Assembly (NCBI RefSeq): GCF_030812995.1
Contig: NZ_JAUSTT010000033.1
Coordinates: 1-45,500 of the forward strand
DNA: 45,500 nt
Source: Bacillus chungangensis
GTDB lineage: Bacteria > Bacillota > Bacilli > Bacillales > Bacillaceae_C
Reading direction: 5' to 3'
Below the pieces are notes generated by a model. It searched no databases, had not been told where the DNA came from, and saw nothing but the letters and a program-made list of their open reading frames with translations. The translations under genes were made by a program, and so were the position numbers. Below are positions 7,512-15,607 of this stretch, in pieces (the first letter of the stretch is position 1; each line of letters starts with the position of its first letter).

Positions 7512-8891
7512 TCAAACAGAAGAAAACGGTATAAGTGGAAAACGCGTCTCGAACACAGTTTGGTCCTTGTTGCTTTCTACTGTTATATGACCGCCATTCA
7601 TCTCCACAATGCTTTTTGTAATCGCAAGCCCTAATCCGGAGCCGCCAGATTGTGTCGATCTTGATTTTTCCGCACGATAAAAGCGCTCAAAGATATATGG
7701 CAAGTCTCGTTCGGGAATTTGCTTGCCATAATTAATGATCTTTACAATCGCTTCCTCATTGGTTTTATTGATTTGAATATCTATATATTGTCCATCTTTC
7801 CCGTAGCGAATCGCGTTTGCCATTAAATTCTCATATGCTCTCATTAATTGATTACCATCCGCATAAATATAGACCATTTCGTCATTCGTAATTGTACGAT
7901 ACGACATTCCAGCATTTGTTAAGCTTGGACTGAATTCTTCCGCTAATTGCTTTAACAAGCCATTGAGATTTATTTTCTGCTTTTGAAGGGTAGGCCCTTT
8001 CTCATGAATGGATGTATATTCAAATAAATCTTCCACTAATTTTTTCAATCTTAATGCTTTCTCATAAGCAATATTCGTGTAATAACGCAATTCCACTTCA
8101 TCTTTATAGTGATCTTTTTCGATTAATTCAAGATACCCAAGAATGGAAGTGAGCGGAGTACGAAGATCGTGGGAAACTCCTGTAATAAGCTCATTTTTCG
8201 TTCTTTCTGCATTTCTTTCTTCCTCTATGGATTTCTTCAATTGTTTTGTCATTTGATTAATCGTATCTGCAACCATTCCAAGCTCATCTGAGGACTTTGC
8301 AGGGATTTCGTAGGTAAGATTTCCTTTCGCAATTTCCTGCAGCCCATTTTTAATTTCATCTAAATAATTAACCATCCTCCGACTGAAGATAAAAAAATAC
8401 ATCAGAAATAAAATAACACTGCTATATAAAATGACAGGGAAAGACCCATATTTTTGCACTACCCATCGAATAACTACCCTAAATGGTTCAATATAGATTA
8501 AAATACTAAAAAGTTGATAAAGTAAAATAACGGTTAAGATTGTAATGGCAATGCTGAAAAAGAAAATAAAGATAAATTTCCAGCGAATTGTATAGATAAA
8601 CGTCTTCATTATTTTTGGAAATACTACCTTCACTTCATTCAGATTACCGATCATTTTTCTGCTAAATATAATAAAAAATGAAAAAAATAATATTAATCCA
8701 CTTATCAATGTCACTGGATTGGAACCAATATTGTTAATGACAAATATGAGTGGAGTCGAAAACGGAAATATATAAAGCAGCATAGAGGCCAGCTTATAAA
8801 GCAGATAAATAGTAAATGTTGTAAAAACGATACTAAGTAAAAACACAAGTATTAATTTTCGATATACAGTCGATTTTGTGTTACTTGCCAA
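7512..8891 (-). CDS. Sensor histidine kinase with duplicated membrane sensor
   Basis: A 459-aa membrane kinase, partner of the response regulator 18 bases upstream. Four transmembrane helices come as two similar units: residues about 11-88 (RKLILVFLLSIVFTTFT ... FIIFSRKMIGNLNEVK) and about 103-181 (WKFIFIFFFSIAITILT ... FFIFSRRMVNYLDEIK), an internal tandem duplication. HAMP (about 178-230), HisKA with the phospho-acceptor in VSHDLRTPLTSILGYLE (His241), and HATPase with N (ENLMANAIRYG), G1-like (INYGKQIPERDLPYIFERFYRAEKSR) and G2 (GGSGLGLAI) boxes follow. Start TTG at 8891 after AAGGCGA. The short loops between helix pairs suggest an intramembrane-sensing kinase, perhaps for envelope stress. 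The architecture resembles VanS-like kinases. Confidence 0.9.
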   Translation of the reverse strand: MASNTKSTVYRKLILVFLLSIVFTTFTIYLLYKLASMLLYIFPFSTPLIFVINNIGSNPVTLISGLILFFSFFIIFSRKMIGNLNEVKVVFPKIMKTFIYTIRWKFIFIFFFSIAITILTVILLYQLFSILIYIEPFRVVIRWVVQKYGSFPVILYSSVILFLMYFFIFSRRMVNYLDEIKNGLQEIAKGNLTYEIPAKSSDELGMVADTINQMTKQLKKSIEEERNAERTKNELITGVSHDLRTPLTSILGYLELIEKDHYKDEVELRYYTNIAYEKALRLKKLVEDLFEYTSIHEKGPTLQKQKINLNGLLKQLAEEFSPSLTNAGMSYRTITNDEMVYIYADGNQLMRAYENLMANAIRYGKDGQYIDIQINKTNEEAIVKIINYGKQIPERDLPYIFERFYRAEKSRSTQSGGSGLGLAITKSIVEMNGGHITVESNKDQTVFETRFPLIPFSSV

Positions 8892-8909
8892 TCTGATCGC
8901 CTTCCATCA

Positions 8910-9602
8910 TTATTCGATGATATAGCCAATTCCCCAAACAGTTTTAATAATTTGTGGATTGCTAGGATCTACTTCGATTTTTTCACGGATTTTACGAATA
9001 TGCACCATGATTGTATTGTTTGCCTCGAAAAAAGGTTCCTGCCATACTTCCTCGTAAATCTGTTCCATACTTAGGACAATCCCACGATTTTTGGCAAGTA
9101 CTTTTAAGATGGCAAACTCCCGAGGCGTTAATTTTACTTCACGCTGATCAATACTCACTTTATGTGTTGTGATGTTAATCACAAGATCATTAATGATCAT
9201 TTCATTCTCGTCTTTTGTGAGAGGCGTATTTAAATATTTATAACGCCGAAGCTGCGATTTCACACGCGCTAATATTTCCAGTGGGCTAAACGGTTTCGTG
9301 ACATAATCATCTGCACCAATGCTTAGACCAGTGATTTTGTCAATTTCTTGCCCTTTCGCAGATAGCATGATAATGGGCATTTGTTTCTCCTCACGTATTT
9401 TCATACAAGCTTGTATGCCGTCCATATTTGGCATCATAACGTCTAAAATGATTAAATCAACGTGATGTGTATTTAAAAGCTCCAGTGCTTCTGCACCGTC
9501 GCTTGCTTTTAATAAAGTATATCCTTCATTCATCAGATAAATTTCTAAAAGGTTAATAATTTCTATTTCGTCGTCGACAACGAGAATTGTTTCTCTAGCC
9601 AT
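8910..9602 (-). CDS. OmpR-family response regulator
   Basis: A 230-aa regulator: receiver domain (residues 1-120) with acidic pair DD at 10-11, phospho-acceptor Asp54 in LIILDVMMPNMDG, Ser/Thr switch in MLSAKG and Lys in VTKPF, then a winged-helix DNA-binding domain (about 133-230) with LTPREFAILKVLAKNRG and NNTIMVHIRKIREKIE, ending VWGIGYIIE. RBS TAGGAGAG precedes the ATG. It lies between the ArnE-like gene (88 bases upstream) and the kinase, probably one transcript. Candidate targets are the CTTAA-repeat promoters at 10270-10296 and 7393-7441, which would make it autoregulatory and controller of the glycosyltransferase operon. Confidence 0.92.
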   Translation of the reverse strand: MARETILVVDDEIEIINLLEIYLMNEGYTLLKASDGAEALELLNTHHVDLIILDVMMPNMDGIQACMKIREEKQMPIIMLSAKGQEIDKITGLSIGADDYVTKPFSPLEILARVKSQLRRYKYLNTPLTKDENEMIINDLVINITTHKVSIDQREVKLTPREFAILKVLAKNRGIVLSMEQIYEEVWQEPFFEANNTIMVHIRKIREKIEVDPSNPQIIKTVWGIGYIIE

Positions 9603-9690
9603 GTCTAAACTCTCCTATTAAAATATATATGCTTTAAAATGTCAAATTTTTTATATAACATCTTATCTAATTCAATAAACTTGTATTTGT

Positions 9691-10044
9691 TTACCTAGAT
9701 ATAACATAAACTCCCAAAAGGATAATGGCCATTCCTGACCATCTGGTAAGTGTGATCGTTTCACCGAACACGATTCCAGCGACAAGAAATCCTAATACAT
9801 AAGCGAAGCTTTGCAGAGGATAAGCGACACTTAAAGGTAACCGTGATAAAACGACAAACCATAAAATCGTTGCAATTCCATAAAGGGCCAGTCCTCCTAG
9901 AATGTAAAAAGAAGTAATCATTTTTACCCAGTCAAGGCCGCCAATTTTTTCAATTCCTAATTTAAACATAGTTTGTCCAGAGACTAATAAGATAATATTA
10001 GAAAGTAAAATTAAGTAACTTTCAATGTTCTTCACAAGTTTCAT
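9691..10044 (-). CDS. ArnE-like small DMT-family flippase subunit
   Basis: A 117-aa protein with four transmembrane helices in the EamA/SMR superfamily. It lacks the membrane glutamate of SMR drug exporters in helix 1 (LILLSNIILLVSGQTMFKLG). Its LPLSVAYPLQSFAYVLGFLVAG and TLTRWSGMAIILLGVYVIS segments resemble ArnE (VPVGIAYP...HWCGVAFIIGG), which with ArnF flips undecaprenyl-phosphate-aminoarabinose. With the GT2 and GT39-like enzymes controlled from next door, a role in flipping the polyprenyl-phosphate sugar is the best inference. Good RBS (AGAGGGGG) before ATG. No second ArnF-like subunit is in the window, so it may act as a homodimer. Confidence 0.75.
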   Translation of the reverse strand: MKLVKNIESYLILLSNIILLVSGQTMFKLGIEKIGGLDWVKMITSFYILGGLALYGIATILWFVVLSRLPLSVAYPLQSFAYVLGFLVAGIVFGETITLTRWSGMAIILLGVYVISR

Positions 10045-10115
10045 TTCCCCCTCTTCTAGCTTGTAACGTGCAATAAATGAGGGGATATGTGAAATCCCCG
10101 CTAATAATTATTGGT

Positions 10116-10226
10116 TTATCCCACATCTAACTGACAAGACAAGCCTCCAACCTTAGGAATTAAAGGAATCAGAAGCGCTAGGTGGGGGATGAGAGAAAAC
10201 CTCCACTCATGGAAGTTTCACTTTTA
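10116..10226. repeat. Dispersed ATCCCAC...GTGGGGGAT repeat, short copy
   Basis: Begins ATCCCACATCTAACTG, carries CAGAAGCGCTAGGTGGGGGA, and ends ACTCATGGAAGTTTCACTTT. Both ends match the long copy at 37614-37950; the middle is missing, with the join at GTGGGGGAT, a sequence present twice in the long copy. It lies in the predicted leader of the ArnE-like/regulator/kinase transcript. A small hairpin GGGGAT...ATCCCC (10081-10099) lies beside it. Confidence 0.65.
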
Positions 10227-10240
10227 TCTTTCATTAATAT

Positions 10241-10296
10241 AGCATACACAATGTTAGCGAGTTTTTTTTCTTAATAATGTCTTAATATTATCTTAA
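10241..10296 (-). promoter_or_regulatory. Candidate autoregulated promoter with three CTTAA repeats
   Basis: CTTAA at 10270, 10281 and 10292 on the plus strand, each exactly 11 bp apart and each followed by T. A tentative -10 (TATGCT, minus strand, 10241-10246) lies one promoter length downstream, and its -35 region is only a T/A-run. Reads toward the ArnE-like gene and the two-component pair. Matches the array at 7393-7441. Confidence 0.55.
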
Positions 10297-10443
10297 TCTT
10301 TCTCCAACTGTTAGTTAGGTCGATCATACCAATGATTTGGTTAAGGAGTAAAGGAAGGAATTGACACATTTGTACGTAAATTTTAAGATCATTTACAAAT
10401 AATCCTTGTAGATTTTATGTTTTTGCTTTAAAATTTTTTTCAC
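10297..10443. other. Intergenic, no gene seen
   Basis: A/T-rich spacer between the CTTAA operator array and the argS terminator; no ORF with an RBS was found. Confidence 0.4.
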
Positions 10444-10471
10444 GAAAAAAAAGCTGGATCATTCTCCAGCT
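10444..10471 (-). terminator. argS terminator
   Basis: AGCTGGA and TCCAGCT arms; the minus strand continues into eight Ts. 12 bases past the argS stop. Confidence 0.85.
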
Positions 10472-10483
10472 ATTGGTTTCATA

Positions 10484-12169
10484 TTACATCTTTTTCGGGG
10501 CTTTGATTCCTAGTAATGATAATCCTTCAGCCAGTACAATTGCAACGGCGTTTACAAGACTTAAGCGATTGTGAAGATCATCGTCTATGTGAAGGATTTT
10601 AACCTTGCCATAATATTGGTTAAATGCTTTTGCCAAGTCAAGCAAGTATTTAGCAATCACAGAAGGGGCGCACTGTTCATTTGCTTTTTCAATTTTTTTA
10701 GGGAATATTTGCAGCAATTTGATGATTTCCCAACTTTTCTCCGTATCTAATCCAGTAAAGGTGTCATTTGTTACTTTCCCTTTTGTTAAAATAGATTGTG
10801 TCCTAGCGAACGTATATTGAATATAAGGACCTGTATCACCCTCAAAAGTGAGCATATCTTGTAGAGAAAACGATATGCTGTTCATCCGTTCATTTTTAAG
10901 ATCATGAAAAATAATTGCACCTACGCCAACTGCTTTCGCAATTTCAGTTTTGTTCGTGATGTCAGGATTTCTGTCAGCAATATTTTTCTCAGCCAAGGCA
11001 ATCGCTTCATGCAATACTTCCTCTAAAAGCACAACATGCCCTTTTCTGGAAGACATTTTTTTGCCATTCATTAAATAAAGCCCAAAAGGTATATGCTTCA
11101 TATGATGTGCCCATTTATATCCTAGCTTCTGTAAAACAGCGAATACCTGTTGAAAATGAATGCTTTGTTCTTGCCCTACAATATATAGTGCTTCATCAAA
11201 TTGGTATGTTTCCTGGCGATAAAGTGCTGCTGCAAGGTCTCTTGTAGCATATAAGGTTGCTCCGTCTTTCTTTTTTATTAAGCAGGGAGGGAGGCCAAGG
11301 TCATCAAGTCTGACTACTTCAGCTCCATCTGATTCTTCCAAAAGATGATTTTCCTTCAGCAAGTTGACCACTGGCTCCATTTTATCGTTATAAAACGCTT
11401 CACCATGGTAAGAATCGAATTTGATATCTAGAAGCTGATAAATGTTCAAAAACATTTGTAAAGATGCACTTCTGAACCATTCCCAGAGTTCGGTGTATTG
11501 TTGATGGCCTTCTTCCAACAATTTAAAGGCGCGGCGTGCTTCTTCTTCTAAGCTTGGGGTTTTCTCTGCCTCATCGTGAAAAGTAATGTATAGTTTAAAA
11601 AGTTCTTGAATCGGGTTTTCTTTTACTTTTTCAAAATCTCCCCATTTTTCATAAGCAATGATCAGCTTTCCAAATTGAGTACCCCAATCGCCTACATGAT
11701 TAATACGCACCACTTTATATCCACATTTTTTAGCAATGTTTGCTAACGCATTTCCAATAACGGTTGAACGTAAATGTCCCATTGAAAACGGTTTTGCTAT
11801 ATTGGGAGAGGACAAATCTAATACAACTGTTTTATTTTCACCGATAGCGCTATTTCCATAACGACTTTTCTGTTCTATTATGTCTGTTATGATTGTTGTG
11901 CTAATATGCATCTTCGAAAAGAATACATTGACATATGCTCCTTTTGCTTCTACTTTTGTAAAAAGAGGGTCGATAAGCGTCTCTGCAAGCTGTTCAGCAA
12001 GCATATTTGGTGATTTTCGAACTTTTTTAGCGAGATAAAAGCAGGGAAAGGCTAAGTCTCCATGAGCTGAATGTTTAGGTGTTTCAATCAAATTGTACAC
12101 ATCGGAAATCGGTAGCGGTTCTTGTAGAACTTCTATAAGCTTCTCAGCATATTTTAATTTTAAGTCCAT
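10484..12169 (-). CDS. argS: Arginyl-tRNA synthetase
   Basis: This 561-aa class I synthetase charges tRNA-Arg. N-terminal Arg-tRNA-specific domain (about 1-110), catalytic core with the HIGH-type signature in SPNIAKPFSMGHLRST (SMGH instead of the common HIGH; about 122-137), a KMSKS-type loop GKKMSSRKGHVVLLEE, the FHDLKNERMNSISF segment, and an anticodon-binding DALR domain at the C terminus (about 450-561, TGPYIQYTFARTQSI at its start). Start ATG follows GAAGGAGGAG. A T-box leader with terminator precedes it, so expression should rise when uncharged tRNA-Arg accumulates. T-box-controlled argS copies in Bacillaceae are sometimes a second synthetase; whether another argS exists cannot be seen here. 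Confidence 0.93.
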   Translation of the reverse strand: MDLKLKYAEKLIEVLQEPLPISDVYNLIETPKHSAHGDLAFPCFYLAKKVRKSPNMLAEQLAETLIDPLFTKVEAKGAYVNVFFSKMHISTTIITDIIEQKSRYGNSAIGENKTVVLDLSSPNIAKPFSMGHLRSTVIGNALANIAKKCGYKVVRINHVGDWGTQFGKLIIAYEKWGDFEKVKENPIQELFKLYITFHDEAEKTPSLEEEARRAFKLLEEGHQQYTELWEWFRSASLQMFLNIYQLLDIKFDSYHGEAFYNDKMEPVVNLLKENHLLEESDGAEVVRLDDLGLPPCLIKKKDGATLYATRDLAAALYRQETYQFDEALYIVGQEQSIHFQQVFAVLQKLGYKWAHHMKHIPFGLYLMNGKKMSSRKGHVVLLEEVLHEAIALAEKNIADRNPDITNKTEIAKAVGVGAIIFHDLKNERMNSISFSLQDMLTFEGDTGPYIQYTFARTQSILTKGKVTNDTFTGLDTEKSWEIIKLLQIFPKKIEKANEQCAPSVIAKYLLDLAKAFNQYYGKVKILHIDDDLHNRLSLVNAVAIVLAEGLSLLGIKAPKKM

Positions 12170-12191
12170 CTATTTACTCCTCCTTCTATAT

Positions 12192-12425
12192 AAAAAAGCT
12201 CGTCTCTTATCATAATAAGAGACGAGCTTTTAGCCCGTGGTACCACTCTAGTTGTCAAAATGACCACTTCACCTGTTAACGGAAGGGTGCCGACATTTAA
12301 GTATGCATCTCAGAAGTGCGCTTCATTACTAGGTTAACACTAGGCTTCCATCATCCCTAGCTCGCTGAAGTTTTCCAAGCAATTACTCTCTTCCTCATTG
12401 ATGTTATCCGTATTTATCTATCAGT
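12192..12425 (-). ncRNA. T-box leader of argS
   Basis: On the minus strand: a Stem I with GAAGAGAGTAA and AGCGAG...GGATGATGGAAG elements, then the T-box core GTGGTACCACGGGCT (near 12232-12246) and a strong terminator AAGCTCGTCTCTTAT hairpin with T-tail (12192-12232). The bulge before the closing CUUC of Stem I reads CGCA, so the specifier is most likely CGC (Arg; plus-strand 12318-12320), followed by the usual purine. This agrees with the downstream argS, and the tRNA-Arg(ACG) at 44902 could read CGC through inosine. Confidence 0.92.
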
Positions 12426-12450
12426 GTTTATTAACTGCGTTTACGATAGA

Positions 12451-13800
12451 TTATATAGATACTTCTGAATTAGCTAGTGGGATCTGTAAGGGAGTTTCGT
12501 CATTTTTGACATTTTTCCTTACTTCCACATATTTAATATGAAGGTCTTCTATTTCCATAATTGTAAAGTTGTAATCGCCATAGGTGACAACGTCTCCTTG
12601 CTTCACTTCATAGTTTAACGTTAAAATCCACCCGCCAATCGTATCGACATCCTCATCCTGAATATCGATGCTTAGCAGCTCATTTACTTCACTAACTAAT
12701 ACCTTTGCATCAAAAATATAATGATCCTCTTTTACTCTTTGAATAAGAGGAACTTCATCTATGTCAAATTCATCCTGAATTTCTCCAACAATTTCCTCGA
12801 TGATATCTTCCGCTGTTACTAATCCAGATGTACCGCCATATTCATCCATTAGAATGGCCATATGGATGCGCTCTTTTTGCATTTTTACAAGCAAATCATG
12901 AACCGGAATAGATTCAATCACACGGATGATTGGACGTACAAAATCCTCCAGCGTTTTTGCTGTCGTTTCGCTATTTTCAATTACCTCTGCAAAGATATCC
13001 TTTAAGTTGACGAGTCCTATAATATGGTCTTTGTCACCATCAAAAATCGGATAACGAGTAAATTTTTCTGATTTTACCATACTTAAAAACATTGCAACTG
13101 TATCGTCTTTTGACAGAGATATCATTTCTGTACGAGGAACCATGATTTCTTTTGCGATCCGATTGTCAAATTCAAAAATTTTATTTACATATTTAAACTC
13201 TGATTGGTTAATTTCACCATTTTCGTAACTATTTGATAAAATGATGCGCAGCTCTTCCTCGGAGTGAGCAAGTTCGTGTTCTGCTATTGGCTTTAGTCCA
13301 AATAATCTTGTAATAAATCGGGCTGAACTGTTCAAAACCCAAATAAATGGATACATGATGCGATAAAACAAGATAAGAGGGCCGGCTGTAAGCAAAGCAA
13401 TTGCTTCTGCTTTATGAATAGCAACAGTTTTTGGCGCCAGCTCGCCAATAACGACATGAATAAATGTAATGGTCGTAAATGCAATAGCAGTAGACAAAAT
13501 TTGGATGATAGAAGGTGAAGCGTCTATCAGCTCAAAAATTGGCCGCAATAGTCTAGCAACAACTGGTTCTCCTAGCCAGCCTAATCCTAAGGCAGTAATG
13601 GTGATGCCGAGTTGACAAGCAGACAAGTACTCATCAAGATTAGAAATCACGCGCTTTGCTGCTAACGCTTTTTTATTTCCGTCGCTAATTAACTGTTCAA
13701 TTTGAGAACTTCTTACCTTTACAATCGCAAATTCTGACGCTACGAAAAAAGCGGTAAGGGCAATCAACAGAAATACAAGCACCAAGTTAAATATGTCCAA
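12451..13800 (-). CDS. CNNM/CorC-family CBS protein (MpfA/YhdP-like), copy 1
   Basis: A DUF21 (CNNM) membrane domain with three to four helices (about 1-190), two CBS domains (about 205-335, with IFEFDNRIAKEIMVPRTEM and DEYGGTSGLVTAEDIIEEIVGEIQDEFD) and a C-terminal CorC_HlyC domain. Family members in B. subtilis (YhdP/MpfA) export Mg2+. The frame stays open upstream to 13896, but that part runs into a mobile-element end. The TTG at 13800 aligns exactly with the start of copy 2 (both 15 residues before TAFFVASEF) and follows AAGGAT, so I start there (449 aa). Copies 1 and 2 are tandem paralogs separated by an IS605-derived element. Confidence 0.88.
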   Translation of the reverse strand: MDIFNLVLVFLLIALTAFFVASEFAIVKVRSSQIEQLISDGNKKALAAKRVISNLDEYLSACQLGITITALGLGWLGEPVVARLLRPIFELIDASPSIIQILSTAIAFTTITFIHVVIGELAPKTVAIHKAEAIALLTAGPLILFYRIMYPFIWVLNSSARFITRLFGLKPIAEHELAHSEEELRIILSNSYENGEINQSEFKYVNKIFEFDNRIAKEIMVPRTEMISLSKDDTVAMFLSMVKSEKFTRYPIFDGDKDHIIGLVNLKDIFAEVIENSETTAKTLEDFVRPIIRVIESIPVHDLLVKMQKERIHMAILMDEYGGTSGLVTAEDIIEEIVGEIQDEFDIDEVPLIQRVKEDHYIFDAKVLVSEVNELLSIDIQDEDVDTIGGWILTLNYEVKQGDVVTYGDYNFTIMEIEDLHIKYVEVRKNVKNDETPLQIPLANSEVSI

Positions 13801-13880
13801 ATAAGTATCCTTCGCTCGTTTAGACAAACGAGAAAGGAAGTCACCTCCTAAAGCAACATGCTTTAATAATTGGATGATAA

Positions 13881-14107
13881 GTGAACTACTCACCACTTAT
13901 CGACTTTGCGGTCTGATTGAAGTGGGAGCTTCTTGGGAACTAGATACTTTTATTAGCTATCTATATTTACCAAGCTATAAGGGCAGTCCCTGCCCCTAGA
14001 GAAAATACAATATTTTGGCTTAAGGCCAACCGAAAATTCATCTCCCACTTTCATTGGGCTAAGCCCTTCCCCATTTAGAAGTGGGAGAATTCTTTTCGGA
14101 AGCCCAG
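13881..14107 (-). mobile_element. IS200/IS605-derived mini-element, copy 1
   Basis: On the minus strand the left end begins after TTTTAAC with TCCGAAAAGAATTCTCCCAC and a subterminal hairpin (CTCCCACTT...AAAGTGGGAG). The right end runs through CTAGGGGCAGGGACTGCCCT to a terminal GTGAGTAGTTCAC. Both ends match the longer copy at 38923-39293. No tnpA or tnpB remains. The kept right end corresponds to the region that encodes the TnpB guide (omega) RNA in this family. Its right end lies about 80 bases before the start of the downstream CNNM gene, between its RBS region and copy 2. Confidence 0.8.
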
Positions 14108-14182
14108 TTAAAACTTATTCATATTATAAGTAATTTTATTCCTGTAAGTCAATGAACATTCCTTTAAAGAAAATGACTTTTT

Positions 14183-15505
14183 TCAAAGAGAGGTTGAGAT
14201 ATGTGAAGATGCCTCTTTTTTTGACACTTCGACATAAAGAATATGAGTTCCTTCCATTTCTTTTACTTTGAAAAGATAGCCGTTATTTTCTAAAATATCT
14301 CCTTGTTTAAGGTCATACTTCTGAGTAAAGAGCCAGCCGCCAAGTGTATCTACATCTTCCGCTTGCAAACTAGTTGCCAGTAAATCGTTTACTTCTTCAA
14401 TCAGGATTTTCGCATCAAATAAATAATGGTTCTCAGCTAATGTTCGGATGAGAGGGATTTCATCTTCATCAAATTCATCACGGATTTCACCAACAATTTC
14501 TTCAAGTATATCTTCCACAGTAACAAGACCGGCTGTTCCACCGTATTCATCAAGTAGAATAGCCATATGTGATCGTTCTTTTTGCATTTTTACTAATAAG
14601 TTTTGTAATGGAATCGTTTCAATTACTTTAATAATTGGTTTAATATATGGCAGCAATGGCGCTTTTCCATGACAATGATTGTCGATGCAATCGGTTAGAA
14701 ATTCTTTCATATTAACGATGCCAATAATAGCATCTTTATCGCCATTTGCCACTGGATACCTTGTGAAATGTTTGCTGCGGACTGTTTCTAAAATCTCCTC
14801 AAGTTCCGCATTTTTATCTAAGCAGACAAGTTCCATTCTTGGAACCATTACTTCTTTAGCTGTACGATTGTCAAATTCAAAAATCTTATTAACATAGCGA
14901 TATTCAGACTGATTGATTTGGCCGCTTTTATAGCTTTTTGATAAAATGATGCGCAATTCTTCTTCTGAATGTGCAAGTTCATGATTTGTCGCTGCTTTAA
15001 ATCCCATCATCCGTGCAACAATTTGAGCAGAACCATTTAATACCCAAATAAAAGGGTACATCACACGATAGAAGAAGGTGAGCGGCTTTGCAACGAGTAA
15101 AGTAAGCTCCTCTGCTTTATGGATGGCAATTGTTTTTGGAGCCAGCTCTCCTAAAACAACGTGAATAAAGGTAATGAAACTAAAGGCAATGATAAAACTT
15201 AATACTTGGGAAAAAGCAGGTGCAATCTGCATTTTTATTAGTAATGGCTGAAGAAGTGCTTGAACAGTAGGTTCCCCTAACCAGCCCAGCCCTAAAGCTG
15301 TAATGGTAATGCCAAGCTGGCAAGCGGACAAAAAGCCATCTAAATTGGAAGTGAGGCGTCTTGCCGCTACTGCTTGCTTATTTCCTTCAGCTATCAATTG
15401 ATCAATCCGAGAAGCTCTCGCTTTTACAATTGCAAATTCTGATGCTACAAAAAAAGCGGTTAGTAAAATAAGTAGTGCAACAATAAGTATGTTTATCGTA
15501 ATCAA
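14183..15505 (-). CDS. CNNM/CorC-family CBS protein (MpfA/YhdP-like), copy 2
   Basis: A 440-aa paralog of the neighbouring gene, sharing long identical blocks (TAFFVASEFAIVK, ACQLGITITALGLGWLGEP, HVVLGELAPKTIAIHKAE, ELAHSEEELRIILS). Domain order is the same: DUF21 membrane domain (about 1-185), CBS pair (about 200-330) with DEYGGTAGLVTVEDILEEIVGE, and CorC_HlyC (about 350-430). ATG follows GAGAGGAAG. The preceding mgtE is on the same strand 100 bases upstream with no terminator seen, so an mgtE-CNNM-CNNM transcript is possible. This would put an Mg2+ importer and candidate Mg2+ exporters under common control. Transport function is inferred from the family. Confidence 0.88.
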   Translation of the reverse strand: MITINILIVALLILLTAFFVASEFAIVKARASRIDQLIAEGNKQAVAARRLTSNLDGFLSACQLGITITALGLGWLGEPTVQALLQPLLIKMQIAPAFSQVLSFIIAFSFITFIHVVLGELAPKTIAIHKAEELTLLVAKPLTFFYRVMYPFIWVLNGSAQIVARMMGFKAATNHELAHSEEELRIILSKSYKSGQINQSEYRYVNKIFEFDNRTAKEVMVPRMELVCLDKNAELEEILETVRSKHFTRYPVANGDKDAIIGIVNMKEFLTDCIDNHCHGKAPLLPYIKPIIKVIETIPLQNLLVKMQKERSHMAILLDEYGGTAGLVTVEDILEEIVGEIRDEFDEDEIPLIRTLAENHYLFDAKILIEEVNDLLATSLQAEDVDTLGGWLFTQKYDLKQGDILENNGYLFKVKEMEGTHILYVEVSKKEASSHISTSL

Positions 15506-15607
15506 TCGATTTGTCTTCCTCTCACATACGGTTCAATAAATTCGTGCCACCTTATAGTTGAACACACATAGAGAGTAGGACGTACACCTCCTTTTTTACG
15601 ATGATGA

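Noticed and set aside
13801-13896. Upstream extension of the CNNM gene to a GTG at 13896
   Set aside because: The extra codons run into the IS605 right end, and the TTG at 13800 aligns exactly with the paralog start.
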